13,298 nucleotides of DNA from Deltaproteobacteria bacterium. Lineage in GTDB: Bacteria; Myxococcota_A; UBA9160; PR03. The notes under the pieces were generated by a model. It was not told where the DNA came from and did no database searches. It worked only from the letters and a program-made list of their open reading frames with translations. A program made the position numbers and the translations under genes. Location: contig JAGSPS010000046.1 in assembly GCA_018262315.1 (NCBI GenBank), forward strand, positions 1 to 13,298. The letters are read 5' to 3'. Positions 1-9,224 of this stretch are shown here, in pieces. How positions within the stretch are numbered: the first letter of the stretch is position 1; each line of letters starts with the position of its first letter.

Positions 1-765
1 CTTCGTGAAACGCCGGCTGAACACGCCCCGAAGCCCCATGTACAGCGAGGGTCCGAGCGTCACGGCCTGGGCATTGCCGTGCGTCAGCGAGAGTCCGGTG
101 TAGGGCCGGTCTTCCGGCCCGTAGCCGAGGATGTGGCCGAGCAGGCCGAAGCCGCCGAAGCGCCCGTTCGGGAACACGACGCCCTTCGGGTCGCCCGTCG
201 TGCCCGAGGTGTAGATGATCTGGAGCGGGTCGGCCGCGCCGGCGGTGCGGCCCTCGACCAGCGCGGCGGGCGCAGCGAGAACGTCCCGCAGCGAATCGAC
301 GTTCTTCACGCTGGAAAGCGCCGGCGCCCCGCGTTCCTCGCCCGTTTCGAGACCGAGCACGAAGCCGAGCTCGGGCAGCGACCCGCGAATCTCCTCGACC
401 GCGGGAAGGCAGTAGTCGGTGGTGATCAGACCCCGGCAGCTCGAGTGGCGCAGGAAATGGACGAGCTTCTCGCCGCGCGTGCGCGGGTCGATCGGCACGT
501 AGACGCAGCCCGAGAGCGACGCCGCGATCATCGTCTCCACGAACTCCGGGTGGTTGCGCATCATCAACCCGAAGCGGGCGCCGCGCTCGAGCCCGCGCGC
601 GACCAGCGCCGCCGCGATCCGGTTGGCGTTCTGGAGCAGGGCGGCGTAGGTCCTCACGTCCGGCGGCGCGTCGCCGCGCTCGAAGGTGAGGACGTCGAGA
701 TCCGGCTTCTGCTCGGCTCGGACCGCGATCAGATCGGCGAGGATCGTCTCGTCGCGCTTGCGCAT
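1..765 (-). CDS. Acyl-CoA synthetase / AMP-forming CoA ligase, N-terminal part (cut by window edge)
   Basis: This is the first 255 codons of an ANL-superfamily adenylating enzyme; the rest lies beyond the left edge. Family members activate a carboxylic acid with ATP to an acyl-adenylate and pass it to CoA. The phosphate-binding loop YTSGTTGDPKG is visible at residues 185-195, preceded by the usual N-terminal fold (GLMMRNHPEFVE near 66-77, then a VYVPIDPRTRGEKL segment typical of the family). The ATG at 765 is chosen because GGAGAGG sits just upstream and the protein starts at normal family length. The substrate cannot be told, because the acyl pocket and C-terminal lid are missing; the sequence resembles CaiC/fatty-acid ligase-like members. 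It is divergent from the CBS gene. It may feed acyl-CoA to the lipid genes at the right of the window, but that is inference. Confidence 0.88.
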   Translation of the reverse strand, partial: MRKRDETILADLIAVRAEQKPDLDVLTFERGDAPPDVRTYAALLQNANRIAAALVARGLERGARFGLMMRNHPEFVETMIAASLSGCVYVPIDPRTRGEKLVHFLRHSSCRGLITTDYCLPAVEEIRGSLPELGFVLGLETGEERGAPALSSVKNVDSLRDVLAAPAALVEGRTAGAADPLQIIYTSGTTGDPKGVVFPNGRFGGFGLLGHILGYGPEDRPYTGLSLTHGNAQAVTLGPSLYMGLRGVFSRRFTK

Positions 766-1140
766 GCCCCTCTCCGTGTTCAGTCGGTCCGCGTTCGGAC
801 AATCGGGATCGCGCTGCCGGAGGCTGTCTTCCGACCCCGGAACGCCTCGGAAATCCAGCGTAGTCAGCCGCAGCCGGACTGGCGTATGACCACGCGCATA
901 GCTGGGGCGCCGTGCGCCTGGCCGGAGCCAGGGTCGGACACGATGTCCCGCCCGCGTGGCCAACTGGGGCGCTTTGGCGATCGCGCCGACCGGCCGGCCC
1001 ACGCTGGCGCCGCCGCGCTGGCACGCATCGTGCTCTCGAGTGGACCGTCCGTGTGTTGCCGCGCGGGACCTCGAGGACATGGATCGATCGCGGACAGCAA
1101 CCCGCGCCACGCCTCGGCGGGCGCACGAGGAGGGTCGAGT
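766..1140. other. Intergenic region between divergent acyl-CoA synthetase and CBS gene
   Basis: These 375 bases separate two divergently transcribed genes and should hold both promoters. A perfect 5-base inverted repeat with a 4-base loop (GTCCG-CGTT-CGGAC, 787-800) lies about 22 bases upstream of the acyl-CoA synthetase start and could be a regulator half-site pair or a leader hairpin. A second small one (GGCGC-CGT-GCGCC) is at 906-918. I see no convincing -35/-10 pair. A long plus-strand reading frame crosses the region, but it is antisense to the synthetase and lacks protein-like composition. Confidence 0.5.
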
Positions 1141-1616
1141 ATGCACGTCGAGCAACTCATGACGAAGGATGTGTCGTTTTGCGATGCGGAAGATCCGCTG
1201 AACGAGGCCGCGGCGCTCATGTGGGAGCGCGATTGCGGCGCGGTGCCGGTGGTCGCGCGGTCGTCGGAAGGGCGCGTCGTGGCCATGATCACCGACCGCG
1301 ACGTCTGCATGGCGGCGTACACGACCGGCCGTCCGCTCACCGGTCTGCACGCCTACGACGCGATGTCGCGGGAGCTTCACACCTGCAAGCCCGGTGACAC
1401 CGTCGAAGACGCCGAGGCCGTCATGCGGCAGAACCAGGTGCGCCGGCTCCCGGTGGTGGACGACGCCGGGAATCTCGCCGGGATCCTCTCGATCGCCGAC
1501 CTCGCCCGCGCCGCTGCAAGCCAGCATGGCAAGCGCCAGCCGCAGATCGGCGAGAAGGAGGTGACGCGGCTGCTCGAAGCGATCTCGGCGCCGCGAGCGG
1601 GGAGTCTCGGGTCAGC

Positions 1617-1620
<4 letters not shown>
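1141..1620 (+). CDS. Two-CBS-domain protein
   Basis: This 159-residue cytoplasmic protein consists almost entirely of a tandem CBS pair (Bateman module) at about residues 1-60 and 70-125. Typical CBS features are MTKDV near the start, VPVV and MITDRDV in the first repeat, and RRLPVVDDAGNLAGILSIADLA in the second (shown in parts: LPVVDDAG 103-110, GILSIAD 114-120). Such modules bind adenosyl ligands (AMP, ATP, SAM) and act as energy sensors or regulators of partner proteins; no effector domain is fused here. The ATG at 1141 is preferred over far longer upstream frames because GAGGAGGG precedes it and homology begins at once. The gene converges on the exporter operon, and its stop shares the CTAG at 1617-1620 with the adaptor stop. 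The partner is unknown. Confidence 0.9.
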
Positions 1621-2831
<1,211 letters not shown>

Positions 2832-2835
2832 CGCC

Positions 2836-5195
2836 TCACTCCCGCGTCTTCAGCACCGCCACGAGATCGAGGCGGTCGATGCGCCGCCGCACGGCGAGCG
2901 CGGAGCCGAGCGCCGACGCGAGCACCACGGCCACGGCAAAGCCATAGGTGCGCGTGCTCACCACCAGCGGCATGCGGAAGAACTCCCATTGGTAGGCGTT
3001 CGCCAGCACGGCGCAGAGCCGATACCCGATCGCGAAGCCGAGCGGGATCGCCAGCGCCGTGAGGATCGCCTGTTCGCCGAGCAGCAGCACCGACACCTCG
3101 CCGCGCGTGAAACCGAGCACCCGCAAGCTCGCCAGTTCGCGGCCGCGCTCGCTGAGCGCGATTCGCGCCGCGTTGTACACCATCGCGGCGGCGATCACCG
3201 CCGCAAACGTGACCAGCACCGTGGTGAAGACGTCGAGGCTCCTGGCCAGCGTGTCCTCGAAGCCGCGCAGCGCGGCGAGCCGCGTCGTCGCCCCGGCGAC
3301 GGCCGGCATCCGCTTGAGTTCTGCATTCAGCGTTGCGTTCGCGGCGGCGTCGACGCGCAGGAACGCCCCCGAGATCGAGTCGCCTTCGCGCATCAGCCGG
3401 TGCAGGGCGCCGGCGTCCATGTAGGCGTTGAGGCCGATCAGCTCGTTGGCGACGCCGGCTACGCGCACCTTGCGCACCGGTCGCCCCTGCTCGAGCACCT
3501 CGATCTGCAACTCGTCGCCCGCCTTGACGCCGAGGATCTCGGCGAGCTTCGCGGTCAACACCGCACCCTCGCGCGGTACCGGCACGACGCCGCCGTCGGC
3601 GTCGAGGATGCGGCGCAGCTCGCTGCCCGCTTCGAGTCCGAAGAGCACCACGCGGCGCTGGCTGTGCTCGTAGCGCAGGCGCGCCGGAACCACGCGAAAC
3701 GGTTCGGCGCGCGACACCCCCGGCAACGCCCACAACTCGTAGCGGGTGCGCGCGGGGCGCGGATCGTGGAACAGCACCGTCACGTCCTCGCGCTGCACGC
3801 CGCGGAATTGGAAGGTGCCGAGGTAGTCGATCGCGTCGACGAAGTAGTAGCCGACGATCAGGATCGCGACGGCGAGCGCCATGCCGAACACCGAGAGCGC
3901 CGCGCGCGCCGGCCGGCGCGTGAGATTGCGCCAGATCATCCGCAGCGACGCGGGCAGCACGCGCGCGAGTCCGGTGCGCTCGAGGCCGCCGGCGCGAAAG
4001 TTCGCGGGCGACTCGGGTCGCATCGCCTCGGCGGGCGGCAGCGCGATGACGCGCCGCACCGCGGACAGCGCACCCGCAAACGCGGCGGCGCCGGAGACGC
4101 CGACGCCGATCGCGACGACCGTCGCGCCCGGCGCGTAGCGCAGCAGCGGGAAGCGATAGAACTCGCCGTACATGCGATTGATCTCGGAGGCCCACCACAG
4201 GCCCAGCAGCGCGCCGAGCACGGAGCCGGCGAGCACGCACACGAGCGCCAGCTCGAGGTAGTGCATGCCGACATCGAACGACGAGTACCCGAACGCCTTC
4301 AGCACCGCGATCTGCTCGCGCTGCGTCGCCACCAGGCGGGCCAGCACGATGTGCAGCAGGAAGGCAGCCACGCCCAAGAAAATTGCCGGCATGATCGTGC
4401 CGAAGACCCGATTCTGGCGGATCTCGTCCGACAGGAAACTGTGTGAGATCTGGTCCTTGCGGCCATAGGCGCCGAGGCCGCCGTAGCGGTCGAGCAGGCG
4501 GTCGGCGCGGTCGATCACGTCGAGCTCGCGGGCGCCCGGGGCGAGCTGCAGCGAGACGTCGTTGAAGGCGCCGTCGAGATCGAAGGCGGGCCCCAGCGCG
4601 TCGCGATTCATCCACAGCACGCCGAAGCGCTTGTTGTCGGGAAACAGGTTCGTGCCCTGGATCTCGTAGACGTACTCGGGCGAGATGCCAATCCCGACGA
4701 TGCGCAGCGACTGCCAACGGCCGCGCAGCACGGCGCCGAGGCGATCGCCCACTTCGAGTCGGTTGGCGTCGGCGAAGGCCTCGCTCGCGATCACCTCGTC
4801 GGGACGGCCGGGCTCGATCCAGCGACCGCGACGCAGATGGATGTCGTTCAGGATCGGCGCCCGGATCGCGGGGATCGACACCAGCCGCCCGGTCGCGGGT
4901 TCGGCGAGGCCCGGGACGTCGAGCGTCACCTGCGCGACGATGCGCGTCTCGACCGCGGCAACGCCGGGAAGCGCGGCCAGCGCCGTGCGCAGCGACTCCG
5001 GCGCCCGCTCGAGCGCGACGAAGACATCGGCGAAGCGGTACGCGGCGTAGTAGCCGGCCTGCGACTCGCGCAGCGATTCGTAGCCGACGCGCGAGGTCAC
5101 GACGGTCGCGACGCCGCAGGCCACGACCAGTGCGATCGCCACCGCCTGGCCGCGCAGGTGCCAGATATCGCGGATCAGCTTGAGGTCGAGCGCCC

Positions 5196-5199
<4 letters not shown>
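2836..5199 (-). CDS. ABC exporter permease with two FtsX domains
   Basis: This 787-residue inner-membrane permease of the FtsX/MacB superfamily looks internally duplicated. TM1 (about 17-36) is followed by a large periplasmic domain (about 40-260) and three helices with the first FtsX core (about 268-388, including REQIAVLKAFGYS at 294-306). Then comes a second single helix (about 433-455), a second periplasmic domain (460-650) and a second three-helix FtsX core (about 656-770, with RGRELASLRVLGFTRGE at 685-701). Eight helices in one chain suggest it could act as a monomer where MacB acts as a dimer of four-helix subunits. The GTG start overlaps the ATPase stop in GTGA, so translation is probably coupled. 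A much longer in-frame extension upstream is antisense or overlaps the ATPase and is rejected. Confidence 0.93.
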
Positions 5200-5899
<700 letters not shown>

Positions 5900-5903
<4 letters not shown>

Positions 5904-5964
5904 GACTCGAACCTCGCGGATCGGAGTACGGCGCCCCGGATCCGCCGCCGAGGTTGCGTCTTGG
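5900..5964. promoter_or_regulatory. Imperfect palindrome over the exporter ATPase start (candidate translational hairpin or operator)
   Basis: The left arm, 5900-5922 (starts CCAAGAC, contains AACCTCG and CGGATC), is matched by the right arm, 5938-5964 (GGATCCG, CGAGGTT, GTCTTGG), around a 15-base centre. On the minus-strand transcript the 3' arm contains both the proposed GAGG ribosome binding site and the TTG start of the ATPase gene, so folding would hide the start. At the DNA level it could equally be a binding site for a dimeric repressor. The pairing is seen directly; the regulatory role is inferred. Confidence 0.5.
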
Positions 5965-6041
5965 CTGGCCCTGCTCGCAACCCGTACGACCCTCGGCCGC
6001 GCAGCGCGATCCGGAGTCTCGCGCCGCTCCGAGTCGCGGGC

Positions 6042-6047
6042 TATAGA
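6042..6047 (+). promoter_or_regulatory. Candidate -10 element of the universal stress protein gene
   Basis: TATAGA is an AT-rich hexamer in otherwise very GC-rich sequence, 38 bases before the proposed ATG at 6086. This is a reasonable place for a -10 box giving a short leader. No good -35 match is seen about 17 bases upstream, so a sigma-70 promoter with a weak -35, or another sigma factor, would be needed. Confidence 0.3.
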
Positions 6048-6085
6048 GCGCAAGCGATCGCCTGGTGAAGCAACGGGAGGCGGAC

Positions 6086-6967
6086 ATGAACCTGGTATGG
6101 GCCTTCAACCCGTTCGACGACAATCGGAAACTGCAGCAGAAGGCTCTCGTCACGGCGAAGGCCCTGCTCGGCGCCCGCGATCAACTCGAGGCGGTGTATG
6201 TCGCCTCGCCCAACGAGATCGCACTCTCGGCCGCCTTCGACGTCCCCGTGGAGCTGCGATTCTCCGAATATCCGAAGGGGCTGGTCGAGAAGGCCGTCCG
6301 GAAGCTGGGCTCCAAACAGGTCCGCGCCACCGTTCTTCCCCAGCGCGAGCTGTCGCTGACGGCGTCGGCGCGGCTGCTCGCCGCCCATCTCGTGCAGAGC
6401 AAGGCGGAGCTCGCGCTCGTCGCGTCGCACGCCCGCAAGGGGGTTTCCCGGCTCGTTCTCGGCAGCTTCGCCGAGGCCCTCGTGCATGCCGCGAAGACGG
6501 ATCTGCTGGTCTTCCACGAGGCAAGCCGCGTCCTGAAGCAGGAGCCCAAGATCCTGCTGTTTGCGCATGATCTCTCCGAGCAGGGAGACCGCGGCTTCGA
6601 GAAGGCGCTCCGCTATGCGAAGAAATGGAAGTGCGCGCTCCACGTCATCCATGTCCCGGCGCCGTCCTATGGTCTGCATTTCGACGACCAGGACAAGCGG
6701 GTGGAGGCCTACCGGAAGGACGTGGGAGCGAAGATCCGGCGGATCGAAGCCGCGCTGAAACGCGCGCGAGTCGGGGGATCCGTGGTGATCGACGCGCAGT
6801 GGGCCCCGATCTCGGAGCTGATTCTCGCGCGCGTCGAGCAAGTTCACGCCGACCTTCTTCTCGTGCTCGCGAAGTCCGGACGCCTCGCCGGCTTCATGGG
6901 TGGCAGCGTGACGAGGCAACTGCTGCGCGCGTCCGTGGCCCCGGTGCTGGTCCTGAAGCTCGGCTGA
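6086..6967 (+). CDS. Universal stress protein with tandem USP domains
   Basis: This 293-residue cytoplasmic protein is built of two UspA-like domains. Domain 1 covers about 1-145 and ends in the family signature region SHARKGVSRLVLGSFAEAL (114-132) followed by DLLVFHEA. Domain 2 covers about 155-293, with LLFAHDLSE at 158-165 and the C-terminal SGRLAGFMGGSVTRQLLRAS (264-283) leading to APVLVLKLG. The Gly-rich loops resemble the ATP-binding G-x2-G-x9-G-S/T motif, but the first glycine in domain 1 is replaced by alanine, so nucleotide binding may differ between halves. ATG 6086 is chosen over an in-frame GTG at 6065 because GGGAGG ends 5 bases before it. The gene is divergent from the ABC exporter. 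It probably acts in stress survival; its partner is unknown. Confidence 0.9.
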   Translation: MNLVWAFNPFDDNRKLQQKALVTAKALLGARDQLEAVYVASPNEIALSAAFDVPVELRFSEYPKGLVEKAVRKLGSKQVRATVLPQRELSLTASARLLAAHLVQSKAELALVASHARKGVSRLVLGSFAEALVHAAKTDLLVFHEASRVLKQEPKILLFAHDLSEQGDRGFEKALRYAKKWKCALHVIHVPAPSYGLHFDDQDKRVEAYRKDVGAKIRRIEAALKRARVGGSVVIDAQWAPISELILARVEQVHADLLLVLAKSGRLAGFMGGSVTRQLLRASVAPVLVLKLG

Positions 6968-7131
6968 GCGCGGTGAAAGTGCGAAGGCGCGCATCGTCAA
7001 GCTGCTCACACGCCTCTGCCGTCCGACCCTGTTCGAATCGATCAGTGCGACTGTTGACGACAAGGGCTTCGGTTGAGTTCAGCAACTCGATGTCCGCCAC
7101 CGGGCGTGCCCAGAGACCCGACCGTAACTGA
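6968..7131. other. Gap between the USP gene and the left IS-like end
   Basis: These 164 bases between the USP stop and the IS-like repeat hold no recognisable gene. Because the adjacent IS-like tip points right (CGACA at 7191-7195), the lost body of that element would have lain here. The segment may therefore be a degraded remnant plus host flank. I see no transposase motif in any frame and no clear terminator with a T-run. Confidence 0.4.
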
Positions 7132-7195
7132 TTGAAAGGGGAAACCGGACATTTCTACTTTGGAGAAAACCGGACATCTGTACTTCGGGCCGACA
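7132..7195 (+). repeat. Insertion-sequence-like end, left copy (tip at 7195)
   Basis: This is one of two inverted copies of a 64-base terminal sequence. It holds two direct repeats 25 bases apart, CCGGACATTTCTACTTTGG (7145-7163) and CCGGACATCTGTACTTCGG (7170-7188), and ends in CGACA. Over 7143-7195 it differs from the reverse complement of the right copy at only three positions. Tandem sub-repeats at a TG...CA terminus resemble transposase binding sites of DDE-integrase-type insertion sequences (IS21- or IS1202/ISNCY-like ends come to mind), but I cannot name the family. The tip faces right, so the element body would lie to the left, where none remains. Confidence 0.75.
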
Positions 7196-7225
7196 AAATC
7201 TGCGCAGGGAGCCCGCTTCTTTCTC

Positions 7226-7672
7226 CTAGGCGTCTTGGAGGCCCCCGCCGAGCTGCTCGCTCGCCACGTGGAGCCCGTCGGAGGCGGACACGTAGAAGTG
7301 TCGAAGTCCGAGGTCGTCCTCGAAGACGTCGATGGAATTAGGCACATCGCCCACATCGGTGGGATCCAGGTCCGACTCGCGCACGATGCTCTGGGTGCCG
7401 GTGCGGCCGTCGATGCGGACCAGCCGATCGGTGGCGAAATCCACCACGTACAGATCGCCGTCCGGCGCGGCGACGATGTCCCACGGTCTCACGAGGAGGT
7501 TCGCTCCGCCGGGCGGCGGGCCGAAGGTCTCGACGGCGCCTGTGGAATCGACACGCACCACGCGGGCGCCCGCTGGGTCCGTGATCATCAGGCTCGCCCA
7601 GACGACGCTCGCGCATGCCAGCGCAGCCGTGACTGCCGCGGCCGTCCCGAACGCGTGCAAGACCTTCCACAT
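7226..7672 (-). CDS. Short secreted NHL/beta-propeller-like protein, possibly truncated
   Basis: The 148-residue product starts with a classical signal peptide (MWK, hydrophobic Ala/Val-rich core to about residue 26, cleavage likely after VWA). Residues 60-90 (RPWDIVAAPDGDLYVVDFAT then DRLVRID) resemble an NHL or SMP-30-type propeller blade. Only about two blades fit, whereas propellers of this kind usually need six, so the protein is probably a 3'-truncated relic or a short repeat protein. ATG 7672 is preferred over 7738 because GGGAG precedes it and the signal peptide starts there. The stop lies 31 bases from the tip of the left IS-like end, suggesting that the insertion or a linked deletion removed the rest. 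No PEP-CTERM tail or enzyme motif is seen. Confidence 0.6.
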   Translation of the reverse strand: MWKVLHAFGTAAAVTAALACASVVWASLMITDPAGARVVRVDSTGAVETFGPPPGGANLLVRPWDIVAAPDGDLYVVDFATDRLVRIDGRTGTQSIVRESDLDPTDVGDVPNSIDVFEDDLGLRHFYVSASDGLHVASEQLGGGLQDA

Positions 7673-7840
7673 GTGTCGCTCCCGGTGGTAGGCGTCCTCA
7701 CGGGACGGGCGCGAGAGGAATACCGCCGTTAACGCCATCCTGAAGCGGACCCGCGATGAGGCGCGGAAGTCGCGTGGCCGCTGACCCTGGGTCGCGGTGG
7801 ACGTGATCCGGGCCGACTCGGTAAAGGGGATGCCGCGCCG

Positions 7841-8575
7841 TCACTGTCGGTCAGCCCTCTCCACCGAGTCCGCCAGCGCGCGCAGGAGCTTGCCGCCGTC
7901 GCCTTTCCAGGCGCTGCCGTGCATGCAGGCGAGGGTGGTCGGCGCTGCCGCCGCGAGACGCTCCAGGGTCGCGCGGGTGGCGGGGGAGTGCGCGTAGTAA
8001 TCCATCTGCGCCCGGAACACCTCGCTCGGGCCGAGGATGTCCTTCTCGGTGACGGGCGGAGTGTCGGCGCCGCCATGGGTGAAGAGATCGCCGCACAGCA
8101 TCGTGCGGGTGTGCTCCTCGAAGAGCATGCCGCACTCCCAGGCGTGGGGAACGTGGGGCGTGTCGAACCAGCGCACGCGACGTTCGCCCAGGGAGAGGGT
8201 CTCGCCCTCGGCCAGCGCGCGTGGCGGCCTGTCGGCGACGTCACCGACCGAGACCATGGCAGCGACCTGGCCGCAGAGCGGGACGGCGGTCGGCGCCACC
8301 GCGAGGAAGTCGTTGAGGGCGCCGCACTCGTCGGCCTCGAAGTGCGACAGGCCGACGTAGCGCAGGCGCTCGACCGGCATCACCCGGCCGATCGCCTCCC
8401 GGGTGAGCGGGAAGAGTCGCCGCGGCCCGGTGTGAAAGAGCAGCGGCGCCTCGTCCACCAGCAGGTACTGGTTGAAGCTGAATCCACCCGGTATGTCCTG
8501 CACGGGGGTGCTGATGCGATAGATGCCGCTGGCAACCTCGTCGATTCGCGTGCCTGATGCAGTGTTGGTGATCAT
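7841..8575 (-). CDS. Stand-alone ODP-type metallo-beta-lactamase-fold protein (flavodiiron-like di-iron domain)
   Basis: The 244-residue protein matches the oxygen-binding di-iron (ODP) domain of flavodiiron proteins. Metal-ligand candidates are H78, E80 and D82 in SHFEADECG, H144 (or H141) in PHVPHAWECG, D163 in CGDLFTHGG and H219 in CMHGSAWKGDG. The spacing is close to known flavodiiron proteins, and E80 replaces the second His of ordinary MBL hydrolases. Flavodoxin and rubredoxin domains are absent, so any O2/NO reductase activity would need a separate electron donor; a sensor or other redox role is also possible. ATG 8575 is chosen over an in-frame ATG at 8617 because AGAGGAGG precedes it. 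The gene lies between two IS-like ends, next to a divergent 82-residue gene. Confidence 0.85.
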   Translation of the reverse strand: MITNTASGTRIDEVASGIYRISTPVQDIPGGFSFNQYLLVDEAPLLFHTGPRRLFPLTREAIGRVMPVERLRYVGLSHFEADECGALNDFLAVAPTAVPLCGQVAAMVSVGDVADRPPRALAEGETLSLGERRVRWFDTPHVPHAWECGMLFEEHTRTMLCGDLFTHGGADTPPVTEKDILGPSEVFRAQMDYYAHSPATRATLERLAAAAPTTLACMHGSAWKGDGGKLLRALADSVERADRQ

Positions 8576-8642
8576 GCGGGCCTCCTCTTCGTCGGTTGTG
8601 TCGCGGAAGTAGTGCAACGACCCCGCCCAGCGTTACACACAA

Positions 8643-8671
8643 TGACTGAGAAAGCGCCAGCGCGCTAGACT
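8643..8671 (+). promoter_or_regulatory. Candidate leaderless promoter of the 82-residue gene
   Basis: TAGACT at 8666-8671 lies 6 bases before the GTG at 8678, the spacing expected for a -10 box of a leaderless transcript. A weak TGAC-containing -35 candidate is near 8643-8647, about 18 bases upstream. No Shine-Dalgarno sequence is visible before the GTG, which fits leaderless initiation. This is inference from position and sequence only. Confidence 0.3.
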
Positions 8672-8676
8672 GGCGC
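8654..8676. repeat. Inverted repeat just upstream of the 82-residue gene
   Basis: GCGCCAG (8654-8660) and CTGGCGC (8670-8676) are a perfect 7-base inverted repeat around a 9-base centre, ending one base before the GTG start. The centre holds the possible -10 hexamer TAGACT (8666-8671), so this may be an operator overlapping the promoter in the ODP/small-gene divergent region. The repeat is seen directly; the role is inferred. Confidence 0.4.
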
Positions 8677-8677
8677 C

Positions 8678-8926
8678 GTGAAACAGGATGATGTCACTTC
8701 CTCCGAAGGCGCTCCCTCGGATGCCGACCTGGCCCGGGTCATCGGGTTGGTGCCGCCGGGCGGCGTGGACTCCGCGCGCGGCGAGTTTGTCTTCATCGAG
8801 CCGATCGACGCGTTGCGCGAGCTGGGAGTGGCCACCGCCCGCATCCGGCTCGTGGCCGTCGAAGACGGCGGCGACCGCATGCTCGGCGAGTACAACTTCA
8901 ACCACACGCCGCACTCGCAGCCGTGA
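8678..8926 (+). CDS. Hypothetical 82-residue acidic protein
   Basis: I do not recognise this protein. It is small, soluble-looking and acidic at the N-terminus (DDVTSSEGAPSDADLARVIG), with a central stretch alternating hydrophobic residues (GEFVFIEP, TARIRLVAVEDGGDRML) that suggests a small beta-rich fold, and a His/Asn-rich end (YNFNHTPHSQP). There is no signal peptide or membrane segment. GTG 8678 has no clear ribosome binding site but a -10-like hexamer 6 bases upstream, so it may be leaderless. It is divergent from the ODP gene and shares its upstream region, which hints at joint control. It lies in the segment flanked by IS-like ends. Coding status rests on composition and on the hairpin directly after the stop. 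Confidence 0.5.
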   Translation: MKQDDVTSSEGAPSDADLARVIGLVPPGGVDSARGEFVFIEPIDALRELGVATARIRLVAVEDGGDRMLGEYNFNHTPHSQP

Positions 8927-8927
8927 A

Positions 8928-8981
8928 CCGGCTCCGCCGGCTTCGAGCCCTGAACCAGGGTCGCACCGGCCCTCGCGGGCC
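8928..8981 (+). terminator. Possible GC-rich terminator hairpins after the 82-residue gene
   Basis: CCGGC-TCC-GCCGG (8928-8940) starts one base after the stop codon, and GGCCC-TCGC-GGGCC (8968-8981) follows. Neither has a T-run, so intrinsic termination is doubtful, but such short GC hairpins after stops are common in GC-rich genomes. Confidence 0.25.
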
Positions 8982-9155
8982 ACGCGCCCGCGCAGATCGA
9001 TCAACCCACACCCGCAACGCGGCGCCCTGAACCGCGCGTATCGCCCCACCGCGCCTTGGCGACGACCCTCGTGCGCCCCGCCGGTGGCAGCGCGCCGCTC
9101 GACGGCGCCGTCGACCGCTTCTTTCCCCAGCTGTTGGCTCTCGCGCTGAGCCGTG
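8982..9155. other. Non-coding stretch before the right IS-like end
   Basis: Together with the hairpins after the 82-residue gene, this makes about 229 bases without a supported gene. Frames here are arginine/proline-rich shadows. Nothing else is seen. Confidence 0.4.
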
Positions 9156-9219
9156 TGTCGGCGCAAAGTACAGATGTCCGGTTTTCTCCAAAGTAGAAAT
9201 GTCCGCTTTCCTCTTTTCC
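9156..9219 (-). repeat. Insertion-sequence-like end, right copy (tip at 9156)
   Basis: This is the inverted partner of the 7132-7195 repeat. It begins TGTCGG at 9156 and carries the same two sub-repeats in reverse (GTACAGATGTCCGG, then AAAGTAGAAATGTCCG). Its tip faces left, so the element body would lie to the right. There the sequence passes within a few bases into the tail of a broken secreted-protein gene, with no transposase. Thus 7196-9155 (1960 bases) is enclosed by two tips that point at each other. Confidence 0.75.
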
Positions 9220-9224
9220 ATCCG

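Noticed and set aside
79..1140. Long plus-strand reading frame continuing upstream of the CBS gene
   Set aside because: It is antisense to the acyl-CoA synthetase, has a biased Arg/Ala/Glu/His composition and no family resemblance; the CBS fold begins exactly at the ATG with the ribosome binding site.
6041..7063. 340-residue minus-strand frame antisense to the universal stress protein
   Set aside because: No recognisable domain and typical shadow composition, while the plus strand has two USP domains and a strong ribosome binding site.
7132..9219. A complete composite transposon or a CRISPR-like repeat pair
   Set aside because: There is no transposase, the tips face inward, and there are only two copies in inverted orientation, so neither an intact transposon nor an array is supported.
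8633..9221. Minus-strand frames through the 82-residue gene and the right IS-like end
   Set aside because: They read through IS-end sequence (ISTLEKTGHLYF) and carry no domain; they probably exist only because stops are rare in this GC-rich stretch.
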